A stretch of DNA of 64,000 nt. Source: Gambelia wislizenii. Lineage: Eukaryota > Chordata > Lepidosauria > Squamata > Crotaphytidae. Positions 10,985 to 22,300 of the stretch are shown piece by piece. The stretch covers positions 67,001 through 131,000 of the forward strand of contig JAUMIR010000012.1 of NCBI GenBank assembly GCA_030847615.1, given 5' to 3'. Position 1 is the first letter of the stretch; the number at the start of each line of letters is the position of its first letter. The notes under the pieces are model-generated. The model made no database searches, was not told the origin of the DNA, and was given only the letters and a program-made list of their open reading frames with translations. Made by a program: the position numbers and the translations under genes.

Positions 10985-11560
10985 CGACGACGACGCCCTC
11001 GTCCCGCCCTTTCCCACCTCAGAGGCGCCCCCCTTCCGTCCGCCCGTTTTCATCACCGCCTCCCTCTTCCACCTCAGACACGATTGGCGCTGCTGTCCCT
11101 CAAGGTCTGCGAAAGAGCTGCTGGAAAAGGGCGGGAAGAGAGGCTGCCGCTCGCACCTCATGCAACCCTGCCTCCTTTTGCTCCCCTCACGCGACAGCTC
11201 GCTTTCCCCGCTTTTTCGTTCTCGTCCCGCCCCTCGCCCTCCTCTGAAGCCTCCCATTGGTTCTTGCTGCTGCACGTCAGGGACTTGGTAATGGCTACTC
11301 AAAAAATGGCAGGAGGGGGGATTGGAACTCGCATGCGCAGTGCCACTGCCTCAGAGTGGCCTCGTACTGTATCCCTCACTCAATAGCTCCCTCAGGCATT
11401 TTTGCTCTTGTCCTGCCCACTCGCACCCTCTCCGAGGCTTCTGTTGGTTCCCGTCCCTGCCAGTCAGAAGCGGGTCGGGCCGCTGAGTCGTGGCTGCTGA
11501 AAAGAGGCGGGAAGGAGCCCAAAGGAGAGAAGGGCTGTATCTCGCATGCGCAAGGCAGGC
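10985..11560. repeat. Three diverged ~180-bp promoter-like modules
   Basis: Three imperfect direct copies. Each has a CTCGTCCCGCCC-like segment, an ATTGG/GTTGG box (11083, 11256, 11443), a GCTGCTGAAAA-AGGCGGGAAG-like segment, and a CTCGCA segment (about 11150, 11329, 11541) that is a full CTCGCATGCGCA NRF1-like site in copies 2 and 3. Box spacing is 173 and 187 bp. The copies are strongly diverged, so the call rests on the shared order of motifs. Confidence 0.5.
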
Positions 11561-11864
11561 CACGCCGCCCCCTGGGCGACTGCAGCTTTGGAGTCCACGC
11601 TCCGCCCCCTTTCCCTCTCCGGCCTCCTCCGGGGTCGCCCCCTAGAGGCTGCAGGAGGGAAAACAGGGCGCCTCCGGGAGAGAAGGGCGCCTGCGCGGAA
11701 ATAGGGAGGGTTCTGGGAGTTGTAGTCACCCAAAGGTGGCCTTTCCCCGTTCTCTGCGCTTGTAGCCATTCTTTTTCCCCAGAAAGGGATGCGGGGGGGG
11801 GGCGCCATGAACTCTGACGGAGATGGAACTGCCGCACACGCTGCAGAAGACAAGCCCGCAAGAG

Positions 11865-11945
11865 GCGGGCAGGGGGTGATGGGGGTGCAGTCCCCCGACA
11901 AATCTGCGGGCAGGGGGTGATGGGGGTGCAGTCCCCCGACAAATC
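11865..11945. repeat. Perfect 41-bp tandem duplication
   Basis: Two adjacent copies, 11865-11905 and 11906-11945, begin GCGGGCAGGGGGTGATGGGG and end CCCCCGACAAATC. They are identical over at least 40 bases, so the duplication is recent. It lies about 0.7 kb upstream of the presumed CREBBP start site. Confidence 0.95.
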
Positions 11946-12654
11946 ATGCAGCCTTCCCGCCTTTGCCAAGGAGAGGCCCGGAGGCAGGCGGGCGGGCGGG
12001 CGGGCGGGCGGGCGTCCGTTCTCCCGGCCCTTCTGGCGCTCTCCTCCCGAAGCCGCACTGTCTGGCCACATCCGCAAAGGAACAGCGCAGCCGAATGCGG
12101 GGCCGGGCGGCCGGGGGGCCCCACGGGGCGAGCGGGTCGGCCGCGCGCAGCGCCCGGATGAGGCACCTGCCTGGAGGGGGCAACGCCCGCAGGCCCGGCA
12201 CCGGCATCCCAGCCGCGGCAGGCCTCGCCTTTCCGCGGCGCTCCGACTCCCGGCCACCTCCGAGCAGGAGGGGCGACGGGCTCGGCTGGCTCCCGGGGCG
12301 CCTCCACGCGGCCCTTCGCGCGCCGCCGCAGCCGGAGACGACTCCTCCTCCTCCTCCTGCCCGGGGTGGGGGCGCCGAGGGCCGCGCCGCCCGGCAGGCC
12401 CGTCTCGGGGGAGCCTGGGCAGGGCGGGCGCCGGGCGGAGCACAGCCTGCCGGGCGGAGAGTGACGGGCGCGCGGCCTCGGCGGAGGCCCTGCTGCTCCC
12501 GGCGCGGCGGCGGCGAGTCTGGCGTCGGGTCTGGCGTCGCCCAGGGTGCGCCTGCGCAGTGACGGCATCACGCAGGCCCCGCCCCGGCCCCGCCCCTCCC
12601 TCTCTGGAAAAGAGAAGAGAGAAAAAACTTTTTTTTTTAATTGAGGAATCAACA

Positions 12655-12666
12655 GCCGCCATCTTG
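12655..12666 (+). promoter_or_regulatory. YY1-like element at presumed start site
   Basis: GCCGCCATCTTG matches the reverse-strand form of the YY1 consensus. Such sites sit just downstream of the start site in many TATA-less CpG-island promoters. It lies at the beginning of the presumed leader. Confidence 0.6.
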
Positions 12667-13072
12667 TCGCGGAGCCCGAGCGCGTCGCGGGCCGCAGCCG
12701 CCGCATCACCCGCCGCCGAGGGCCGAGGTCGGGGCGCCGGGCGGGACGGGCGAGGGCCGAGCGGGGCAGACCCGGCGCCCACCCACACGGGCCGCCCGCC
12801 TGCCCGCCCGCCTGCCCGTCCCCCGGAGGGAAGCCGCCGCCTTCGCCGGGGCCGGGGCCGCGGAGGGACGGGCGGAGCCGCCTTCGCCGCCGCCGAAGGG
12901 CTCGCCCCGCCGCCCCGGCCGACAGGCAGCCGCTGCTGCCCCGGGCCGCGGCGAGCCAGGAGGGGGCCCGGCCCGGGTGACTGTCGGGCGGGCGGGCCCG
13001 TGGCCGGGGCGGGGGCCCGGCTGCTCTCTCTCGCTCGCTCTCGCTCTCTCTCGCGGCGCCTGCGGCCCGGCC

Positions 13073-13129
13073 ATGGCGGAGGAGTGGCGGCGGCGGCGGC
13101 GGCCCCCCCGGCCCGGGCCCCGGCGGTGA
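13073..13129 (+). CDS. Upstream open reading frame in CREBBP leader
   Basis: This is an 18-codon uORF, ATG at 13073 and TGA at 13127-13129. The start context GCCATGG has G at -3 and +4, as strong as that of the main start. The predicted peptide is MAEEW followed by arginine- and proline-rich residues. It ends 128 nt before the CREBBP ATG and does not overlap it, so re-initiation would be needed downstream. It may be translated, or may only lower CREBBP translation; no conservation evidence is available here. Confidence 0.4.
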   Translation: MAEEWRRRRRPPRPGPRR

Positions 13130-13257
13130 AGCGCTGAGGGACCCGGCCGCCCGGCCCGCCGCCCCCGCGCCTCACCCCCGGCCGCAGCCGCAGCCCCGAC
13201 GGCGGCCCCGCGGAGGCGGAGGCGGGGGCCCGAGGGCAGGCGGGAGAGGCCGAGGCC

Positions 13258-13342
13258 ATGGCGGAGAACTTGCTGGACGGGCCGCCCAACGCCAAGCGGG
13301 CCAAGCTCAACTCGCCCGGCTTCTCCGCCCCCGACCCCACAG
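13258..13342 (+). CDS. CREBBP: CREBBP exon 1 (coding part)
   Basis: Codes residues 1-28 plus one base of codon 29 (85 nt). KRAK at 13-16 forms the basic N-terminal motif expected to act as a nuclear localisation signal. The donor is CACAG|GTGAGC. Intron 1 (2486 bp) starts inside the CpG island, has a (TTA)n microsatellite at 13868-13897, and otherwise holds nothing I recognise. Confidence 0.95.
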
Positions 13343-16300
13343 GTGAGCCCGCGGCCGGAGGGAGGGAGGCGGGCGGGCCGGGCGGGCGGGCTGTCAGGCG
13401 GCGGCCGGGGCGGAGGCCCGCAAGGTCCGGGGGCCGGGCCGCTCGGTGGGCCTCGCCGCCGCTTCCCAGGCTGGAGGCCGGCCTCCCCCCCACCTGCCGC
13501 CGCCTTTGCACGTGCCTGTCTCCGGGCGGCGTTTCGAAGCGGCCGGTCTGGTCCCCAAAAATTAAGTCTCGCTCAGGTGTGGGCATCGGATCATTCGCGA
13601 CCAGGCGGATAATTTGTGGGTAGGAGACTTGGAAGGATGGGCAAGCAGAGCATAATAACATGGGGACCTGGAAACAAGTAAAAAGCAAAGTTATGGGGTA
13701 GTGAAAGTGTCCTTGTGGAGGAACTGGGGCACCCAAAGGCCACAGACTCTCAAGACCCCCCCCCACCTCCAGGACAGATAGGTTGCTTCTTGCTACTGTT
13801 TAAACATCCAACCCTAATCTGTTTTTAGAAACGGGCATGGACCTCCCTTAGGGCCTGATGTTTCAGTTTATTATTATTATTGTTATTATTATTATTTTGC
13901 CAGTCTGTATGGCCCCTAGAAGGTCCCAGAGGCAGTCACTTCTGGTCAGTAATAGACAACTCCGGAGTAATTTTTAATACTTCCAGGGACAGGGAGGATG
14001 TTCCAAAATGCGCTTATTGCTTCCAGCCACATGGACGTGGTGTGCTGGAGCCATGAGGTCTCTTCGCTCTTGGGCAGGGGGGCCTGAGGGCAGGCGACTT
14101 TGTGGCACTGTGGTTGGGTATCCCATGTGGAGCCCCCCCCCCACCTGCCATATAAAGCCCCAAGCATTCTCGTTTGTGCCCCTCTTGGTCTTGTGAAACA
14201 CCTGTGCAGTTTTTGGATTTCAAGACGCCTTGCAGCTCTGATGCTCTTTCTGTTGACTAGGGTTATAATGATGCCATGGAATAAATGCAATTTAGCCCTA
14301 GAATGTCACTATTGCCTTTGCTGGCTTTGGGGTAGACTAGACAAAGGGATGTCAACAAAGTTGGTGGTGGAGTGGACTGAAGCAGCGTGTGCAACTCCTG
14401 CTCCCTTTGTATTTTGCTCCTAAATGGCTAGGTCTTTCAGAGACTTGGTGTCTTTACACACAGCATTTTAAGGTATGCATGCATTTGCAACTGATGCCCT
14501 TCTTCAGATGCTGGCTGCCTCCACATCAATTGCTGTTTGTGTCCTGGAAGAAGAGGGTTGCTTTCTCTCTTGGCAGGTGTGCCATCCCAGGCAGGGAGAA
14601 GGCTGTTCTTCAGCACTCAGGCCCAAACTCTTAGAACTCCATAGGCATTTAAAACATTTTCCTTTGATTTATATTCTGAGTTGCCTAAATTATAATAGTG
14701 TTTGCGTACACTCATTGTTTTGTATATTCTTGTTTTATTTAATCATTTGTCTTGAAATCTTCATTGAAGGGCATTATGTAAACATTTTAAATCAATAGAT
14801 AATAAGTAATAATGTCTTTCTTAGGAAGGAACAAATGTTTGTATTTAAATAATGGGGTTTTCTGCAGATTAAGTGCAAGCAAGTTTATAGATGCACTTGT
14901 CTTACTTTTATACTTTCCCTCCTTTCAGTGTAGTAACAAATACCTGTTAGACAGAGGTTTGATTTTTACACGTAATGCTCAACTCATTGCTCCACTCTTC
15001 AGTCTTTAGATGGTCTCCAGTAGCATAGCAACAGCCGTAACTATGGTTTGGCAGTTTAGAAAACATAACAGATCATAGTTTGCATCACCTAGAATCTGCA
15101 AACTATCTTCTGAAACTAGTTTTTAAGGCTCATACCTTTACCAGCGAGTAATTGTAGCATGCCATTACTTTCAAATGGGCAAGCCGTGTTATGTGTGAGG
15201 GTTTGAAGATGATTGGCAGGCTATAGTTATGTCCGTTGCTGTGCTTCTGAACTCCTATCTGCTGAGAGTGTGGAAAGTTAAGGTGACAAAGAAAAAGTAA
15301 GGAGGCATCTCAGAGCAGTGGTCTGCTTGTATGTGTGGAAATTTGCCTCTGTGGTTTATGTTCTGAAGAACAGTTTGGTGTGTGAGGAATTGTGTTGGAC
15401 TGAGAGGAGCCCTTGTCTTAGTAGTGTTTAGTGTTGAAATCGAGTTACCTGCCTTCACCCAGACAGAACTCAGGCAATCCAGCTTTTCCGTTGTTAAGAC
15501 AGAGCACCATGGTTTGTCGTACTACATACAGATCATGCTGTGGAAAGCGGAGGAATTGAGAGAGTTGGTCTTGCCAGCTGTTTGAACAGCTCGGTACTGA
15601 CAGGTGGCCCTATAGGCTGTCGGGTGCTGCTTGAACTTTTCTGTGTAGACAGTTTCTGTTAGCATCTTTTTCCATTGAAATTCCATTGCCTTTTTGGTGG
15701 GTATAGCAAGTGAGCATAGTTACACAGCACTTGTCTTGAGATGATAGTTCCTGAACAGCTGCAACCAGAGAAGAATTAACCAGGTTTGAATATTTTGTGT
15801 CTTACATGTATCTCTCTTACCCTTGCAGATTTTGGAACATTCTTCACCTTGGAAAATGATCTTCCGGATGAGCTGATCTCTAACGGAGACCTGAGTCTTT
15901 TAAACAACAGTGGGAACCTTGTTCCAGATGCAGCTTCCAAACACAAGCAGCTTTCTGAACTTTTGAGGGGAGGCAGCAGCTCAGCTCTTAACCCAGGAAT
16001 TGGGAACGTGAACTCAAGTAGCCCTGTCCCACAGGGTGTCAATAGCCAAGTCCAGGGGCAGCCAAACAACGTGAACCTTGGCAGCCTGGGTCTGATGGGT
16101 AAGAGCCCCGTAAGCCAGGGAGACACTGTGGCGTCAGGCTTGGCCAAGCAGGCCACCAGCAGCTCCGCACCCAGCACCCCAGCCACCCAAGCCCTGAACT
16201 CTCAAGCACAGAAACAAGCGGGGATGGTGACCAACAGCCCCGCCACCTCTCAGGCCGGAGGTGGTGGGTTGTGTATGAACACTGGCTTCAACCAGACACA

Positions 16301-19300
16301 CCCAGGGCTTCTCAGCAGTAATAACTCTGGCCACGGCTTAATGAATCCGGCCCAGCAAGGACAAGGGCAGGTACTGAACGGATCTCTTGGGGCCGCTGGA
16401 AGAGGACGAGGTGCCGGAATGCAGTATTCTACCACCAGCATGCAGGGAAACACAAACAACGTGCTGGCAGAGACCTTGACACAGGTGTCTCCTCAAATGA
16501 CAGCCCACACAGGCCTGAACACCACCCAGGCCGGAACCATTGCGAAAGTAGGTGGCCGTGGCCTTTGGCGAGGGGAGATTTTTGGTAGTCAACAGTGATC
16601 TCAGGGATGCCAAACATGAAGAAGCCATTTGCTTCGTTAGGCCTTATTTAAATAATGAGTTTCTGTAGAAATCTGTCAGAATTTCTGTAGCAATAAGTAT
16701 AAGTCCCTGTGCCAAGAAGGCTTGCCCAGGGCCTTCCTGAGTGTCTCTTTCAAATAGGAGAGTATAATATTGCGGAAAATCTTACCTGGGTGAAAATCTA
16801 CAATTTACCCTTAAAAGCTGATTAATTGCTCACTTTCATTACTGCAGGGAAACTTATCTTCCCCCCCCCCCCAACACGTAGCAGGTATTAACTTTTAAGG
16901 TGCTGTCTGAATCCTTGCAGAAATGTTATTGCTGCCTCACAGAGTACACGGTAAACTTTTGCTGTTGAAGCTCTGTCTGGTATTATAGTGGTGCAGATGT
17001 TTGCCGTGAGGATACTTGTTCTTTAGTGGCTGTAAATGGAAGGCAGCGGACAGGGTGAAGGTGCCATGTGTACATGTTTGTGGTAGCAGTAAAACACCAA
17101 AGGGTGCATAGGGGGCTGGAGTTCGTGGCTTCTGGGAAAATGGGAACTAGTCTCATGCACAGGGTTTCATACCCCAAATGCCTTGGAATAGGTTTAAAAG
17201 AGAGAGCCCAAACAAGAGTGGGAGATGTAATGTGACTGTATGCCAGATGTTGAGAGCTCAGGATGCACCTCAAAGAGGACACCCCTGGAGAGGTTGGGGG
17301 TGAGTCACAGAAGAGTGTGTTCCTGGATGTCAGATACCTCGGGGGGGATGCCACCTCTTTAATGCACTGCAAATTTCACCAGCTTTGGGTTTTCAGGTGG
17401 AAGTTTCAGGGTGGTGGCAGTGAGTTTTTCTCTCTTGCAAGAAGGCAAGTATTTCATGACTTACCATGCTTCTTCGTGGGACAACCCAGGGCTAATTGGG
17501 GCTGTCCACCTTGGCTTAGGCTTGCTGCTCTCCTCTGTGAATCAGGGAAGTGTACATGCAACAGGAAGAAAAAGTTAAGCCAGCGTGAGAAATCCCATTT
17601 TGTGCAAGTGAGAGGGGCTTCACAGTAACAGGCTGTGTGTCTTGCTGGCTCCATGCAGCAGTCAGCGTGATTGTTTGCAGCACGTGGTGCCAGGGGGTCT
17701 CTGGGTTTCAGGAAGGGTGGGGGCATTTCCCGGCTGGTGTGGCTAGCTGGACCTGCAGCTGTTTGCACACAAAGTGTGTGCTGTACCTCTCCCGCTTCAG
17801 CATACACATCACTTGTAAACAGTATGGAAGAGTACTGGGGACGGTGTGTTTGCACGTGAGCATAACCACGTGTGTTTTGTTTCAGCATGGTTCGTAGAAC
17901 TGGTAAATCGTCAAGCAGTTCTTACTGTAGAACAGATGTGTGTGCGTGCACAAATGAAACTTGGCCTTCAATTCTTCTTAAACGTTTTGTGTTTCCTGTT
18001 GAAGATATTCCTTGTAAATGATAGGTCTCTAATCTTTGCCTTTTTCAGTCTAAGATTAGCAAAGTGAGCAGTGGGCCAGCTAACTCTCCACATTTTTTAA
18101 GCTGGTGGAAAATGTAACAGATGTTAGTTAAAGCTTTCATTCAAAATGTCCAAGTAGTAGTTTTGGCCAATTGGAATTCCTGCCTCTTAAAGTTGGGCAA
18201 AATGTTTATGAAGAATTGGCCTTGGACTAATTTGGAGATTATCTTTGCCGCAATCCCCCCGCTGCCAGGACTAGTGGAGCTGTGGGGCCTCATCTCACAG
18301 TTTAGGACAATCCTCAGCCTGAAGACAAAAGTAGAGCCTAGAATGTTAAGCATTCCGTCTGTGAAGTACCTCTCTTGGACTTGGCCTGCTGCTTGAATCA
18401 ATGGGGGCTATGTAGTGCTTGATCTCTCCATGTGGATAGTTATGCCATGCTGTGGGGATGTTGGATTGTACCCAAAGTGATAAAATGCAGCCTTGTCTGA
18501 CCTCCTTGACAACTGGAAACTGCTGGTTCTCTGTAATCTGTCCTAACAGCGACCTGTTCTCCTAAATATAGGTTATGCGTCAGGACAATCAAATTTTGTG
18601 GCACACCTATCTCTTACAAAGCGATCCAAATTATTTCGTGATCTGCACATTCAAAGGTACTTTTTAAGATAATCTGTAAAGCATAGGCTGTTTTTCTTCT
18701 GAAATTCTTGGGTGTGTTCCATATATGCCAATATATGCTTGCAGTCTGATCTCAGCTGCCTCTTCCTTTTCTGAACCCGGCTTGGGCATCTGGCAGTTCT
18801 AGCTCCAAATATAGCAAAAGTCTTTGCTTTAAAATCTTGAGCATCATTTTGCTTGCATAGGAGACAAATGCAGTGGTGTGGTGGTTGCTATTCTCAGCAT
18901 CCCCTTTCTTGGGGATTGGAATGTGTATTGAATGTTTCCAATCTGTGGGCTGTTTTGTTTACCATATTTGTTGGCAGATTTTTTTTTTGTTAGAATTTGA
19001 ATGGATTCTATCCCTGTTTGTTTCTCCCAAGCACTATGAGAACATCCTCCACTTCACTTTCTAAAAGTGTGTGTCGTTGTCAAAAGTTTCTCCCTTGAAG
19101 GAACCTGCCATTCCTTTATTTCTTGTGTATGGTTTTTCAGTGTATTTCTTCCATCATATTTTTATCTCTTCTTGATCATATAGTATGTTCCCCTTACTTT
19201 AAATTTCCCTTTGATTTCTTGGAAAATAGGAAAACAAATTGGCCCAAGAGATAAACTAATTATAGACATTTCGTGAAATACATCAGCAACAACCACGCAT

Positions 19301-22300
19301 ACTAAGAATGTTAGATAATCACGGTATAAAACAGCTGGGCAACTTGTGGCCCTCTAGATGCTGCTCTTGGCTATACGGGCTAGAGGTAAAGAGAGCTGCA
19401 GTCCCTCAAAATTTGGATGTATGCAAGTTACCCACCCCGAGTGTGAACAGGGTGCTTAAGAAACAAGGGAGATGGCAGTGATGGTTTGTGAATTCTTCAT
19501 GTGAATATTTGTTGAAGAAGGTACTGGAGAACAGCTAGGTGTCCTTGAAGAAGTGTTAGCATAAAAGGGGACATGGAAAAGTAACTTGTAATTTGGGCCA
19601 GGTGATACTCAGCTGTCTATTAAAACTTCTGTATGACATTGATCTTATAACCAAAGCATGTCATTAAAACTCAGCATCATCAGAGGCTTAGAAGGTAGTC
19701 TGTGTGGTGCCAATTTCTTTAAACTCAGTAAAATGTAAAGATAGGAGTCTCAGATAAATGGGGGTAAACAAAATTAAGGTTCAAAATACGGAACCATATG
19801 AAAAGAATTTGGCCTAGCTCTACCAACATTCAGGCAGAATCAGCTCTGCAGTCTCCTTGTCCACCTGCTGCATCTTTAGCTCCCTTGTTGCTCCATGGTC
19901 CAGTTGCTTCTATAGCAGGTTTCCACTTGTGTTTTATTTCTTACTGCTAAAGTGTCTCTTTTAGAAATACTTGCCTCATATCCTTTTTTGCATTACATAT
20001 TGGTTTTGCTTGAATTTGTTTTGTGTAAGTTAGTGGTCTATTTTGTTCTTCTCATTTGAGCAGGAATTCCATTTTCTGAAGAGAGTGTTCTTTTCTCCAA
20101 TAACTTTCTCGATAGTGCTTATGTGTCATGGTACAGTCCTCTGGGAGTTGATGCAATCCTTTCTTAAGGATCCCATCACATTCATGCTGAGTTTCTATGA
20201 TTGGGGTTTTAAAAAAAGAAGAGCTCTGGCACATTTTGGAATGATTTTTTGACCCTCTTGATTTTTTGTCTTATTTTCTCTTTGGCATTCTCCCCAGTTT
20301 TTAAGCGTTGTCTTTCATGGCTGAGTTTGACATCTTTGGCATTTTTTGCTTCTATATAAAAAGAAAGCGCTGTGGTCCCTATTTCCAGTTGTTTCCACTG
20401 TATTGGCATCTCACATCAGATCCTGGGTGTTGTTTAAGATTACCTCCAAGGAGATTTCCACTCTGGCTGGCTCCATTGCAAGCTATTCCAGGATACATTT
20501 GTTTTGGGCATCTTGGCATTTGACCTGCTTGTCATGACAAAAACACATCTTGACCTACAGTCTCTGTGAAGGGAATTGAAGGCACATCCTATTGCAACAC
20601 TTACTCATATCAATACCTTCCGAATTTCATTCTCCATCTCAGGATCATCCTGTGCATCTTTTCCCTTGTGCCCGTTATATTTTGGGCCTGTTGACACCAT
20701 CTATACTGATTCTCTGAAGCATCCGCCCCTTATTTGAGATTTCTAATTTGTTTGACACTTTGCTTCTTTTTATGTGCAGATTCTCCTCCCGTGAGAAACT
20801 TTTAAAGACAGATTGATGGATTCTAGTCTTCCACGTGACAAACACTCTTATATAGAAATGGGTAGTGTATTAGTCAGTTGCAGTAAAACTAGTAAAGAGT
20901 CCTGTGACTCCCTAAAATCCCTGAACTTTCCAGAGCTCTTGAACACTTCTCCAACTACAGGACACCTAAGGCTCAGTTTCCAAGGGGTTTGGGGCTGGGA
21001 TTGTTGGCGGTGAGGCAAGAGGGAGATTCAAGGCAGAAAGCATGCGCAGTGGCAGTGTTGGCACAATTAGTCCTGTCTGTTCCCCTGAATTCTTGCTGAT
21101 GACACCCTGGCATTGTGGTCTTGGGCGAGCCAAGAGTCCCCTGTCCCCTGCAAAGGAATCCCCTCCCCACCCAAGGCTCTGGGAACAGATGGGACCTCCT
21201 GGAGAATTATGACCCCTGATGCATCCACTCTGGGTGACTCTCTCTTTCTGATCTCCCCAAGTAGTTCTGTCTCTCCTCCACCAGAGCACCTGGAGGACCA
21301 GCAAGGCACGAGAGTATGCGAAGAGGCCAGAGTGTTTGGTTTGTCAAATATGGCAAATTTCTGTGTCCCTTTTTACTCTCAGGAGGAATGGAGAGGGCCC
21401 TGCTGGCCCCCTGAGGAATGCCAGGTGTGTTTCCCATGTCCCATGGCCAGAAGCAAGGGTGGCACATTGTCTGTCATTTTGTTGACTATCATGTGTTTAT
21501 GAAGTCAAAGACAGCTTACTCTAGATTTCTTTGCTGCTGGAAACTGCAGCAGGAAGACCCTGAACCAGGGTGCTAGTGGTAGATGTTTCCTTGCAGTTCT
21601 GCCGAGATGGGGGACCCCCATATTGGAGGCTAGTCTTCAGTTCAGGCTTTTGCACACTCAGGTACTTAGGACTTTCAGTATTGCCAGAGGCTGGAGAGAA
21701 AGGGCCTATGGCACTCTGTGCTGGTGGAAGTGGAGCAGGGGGACATCATGCTGCCTTGCTTGCTCTCATTCTGAGGATGGGGTGTCTGTCTAGCACAGAA
21801 AGGATGTAATCACCTTTAGAGATTAGCAATTTATTTATTAATATTTAATAAACAAGATGTAAAGGTGTTCTTTCGACATAAAGGTGAAGTAGTCTACTGT
21901 GGCAGAGCAGTTCTTATCAGTCAAAATATCCATTAAAATTCTCACAGTTTCGACAGGTTTTGAAGTTCTCTCCTTGCATCAAGATGAGCAAACCCTCAGA
22001 AGGGAAGCTGGGCAATGTTGATTTTTCTTAGTGGCTGTACCAGCATTTAGTTGGATGCAAGACACTGACAGTAATACCCTTGCTTATGTTCCAGATGGGG
22101 ATGTCCAGTAACCCAGGTCCCTTTGCCCAGCCATTTAGTCAGACTGGAGGGCAGCAGATGGGAGCAGCCGGCATCAACTCTTCGTTACCAAACAAGTCAG
22201 GCATGTCCAATAGCTTGTCTCCCTTTCCTCCAGACATCAAGAGTGTATCAGTTACCAGTGTGCCAAATATGGTGAGTTCCCTGTGGCTTTGTAGAGCTTT

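Larger units (their letters stand above)
12640..13257 (+). other. CREBBP 5' UTR (presumed)
   Basis: The segment TTGAGGAATCAACAGCCGCC at 12641-12660, followed by ATCTTGTCGCGG, resembles the start of mammalian CREBBP leaders as I remember them, so transcription probably begins near here. The leader would be about 600 nt, very GC-rich and uninterrupted by an evident intron. The exact start needs transcript data. Confidence 0.6.
10790..13560. promoter_or_regulatory. CpG island and CREBBP promoter region
   Basis: A long CpG-rich region spans the upstream sequence, leader, exon 1 and the start of intron 1. Visible sites are NRF1-like GCATGCGCA near 11332 and 11545, TGCGCCTGCGCAG at 12547-12559, a GTGACGGCATCAC element at 12559-12571, and two CCCCGCCCC GC boxes at about 12577-12597. 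There is no TATA box near the presumed start, as usual for a housekeeping CpG promoter. A (GGGC)n run lies at about 11988-12015. Long open frames on both strands reflect GC content. Confidence 0.85.

Noticed and set aside
11917..13137. 406-codon open frame on the + strand
   Set aside because: Same cause. It lies in the promoter and 5' UTR and has no recognisable domain; only the short uORF at its end has a credible start.
11376..13766. 796-codon open frame on the minus strand
   Set aside because: It runs antisense through the CpG island and exon 1. The peptide is low-complexity Arg/Pro/Ala/Gly, as expected from GC-rich DNA without stops, with no domain.
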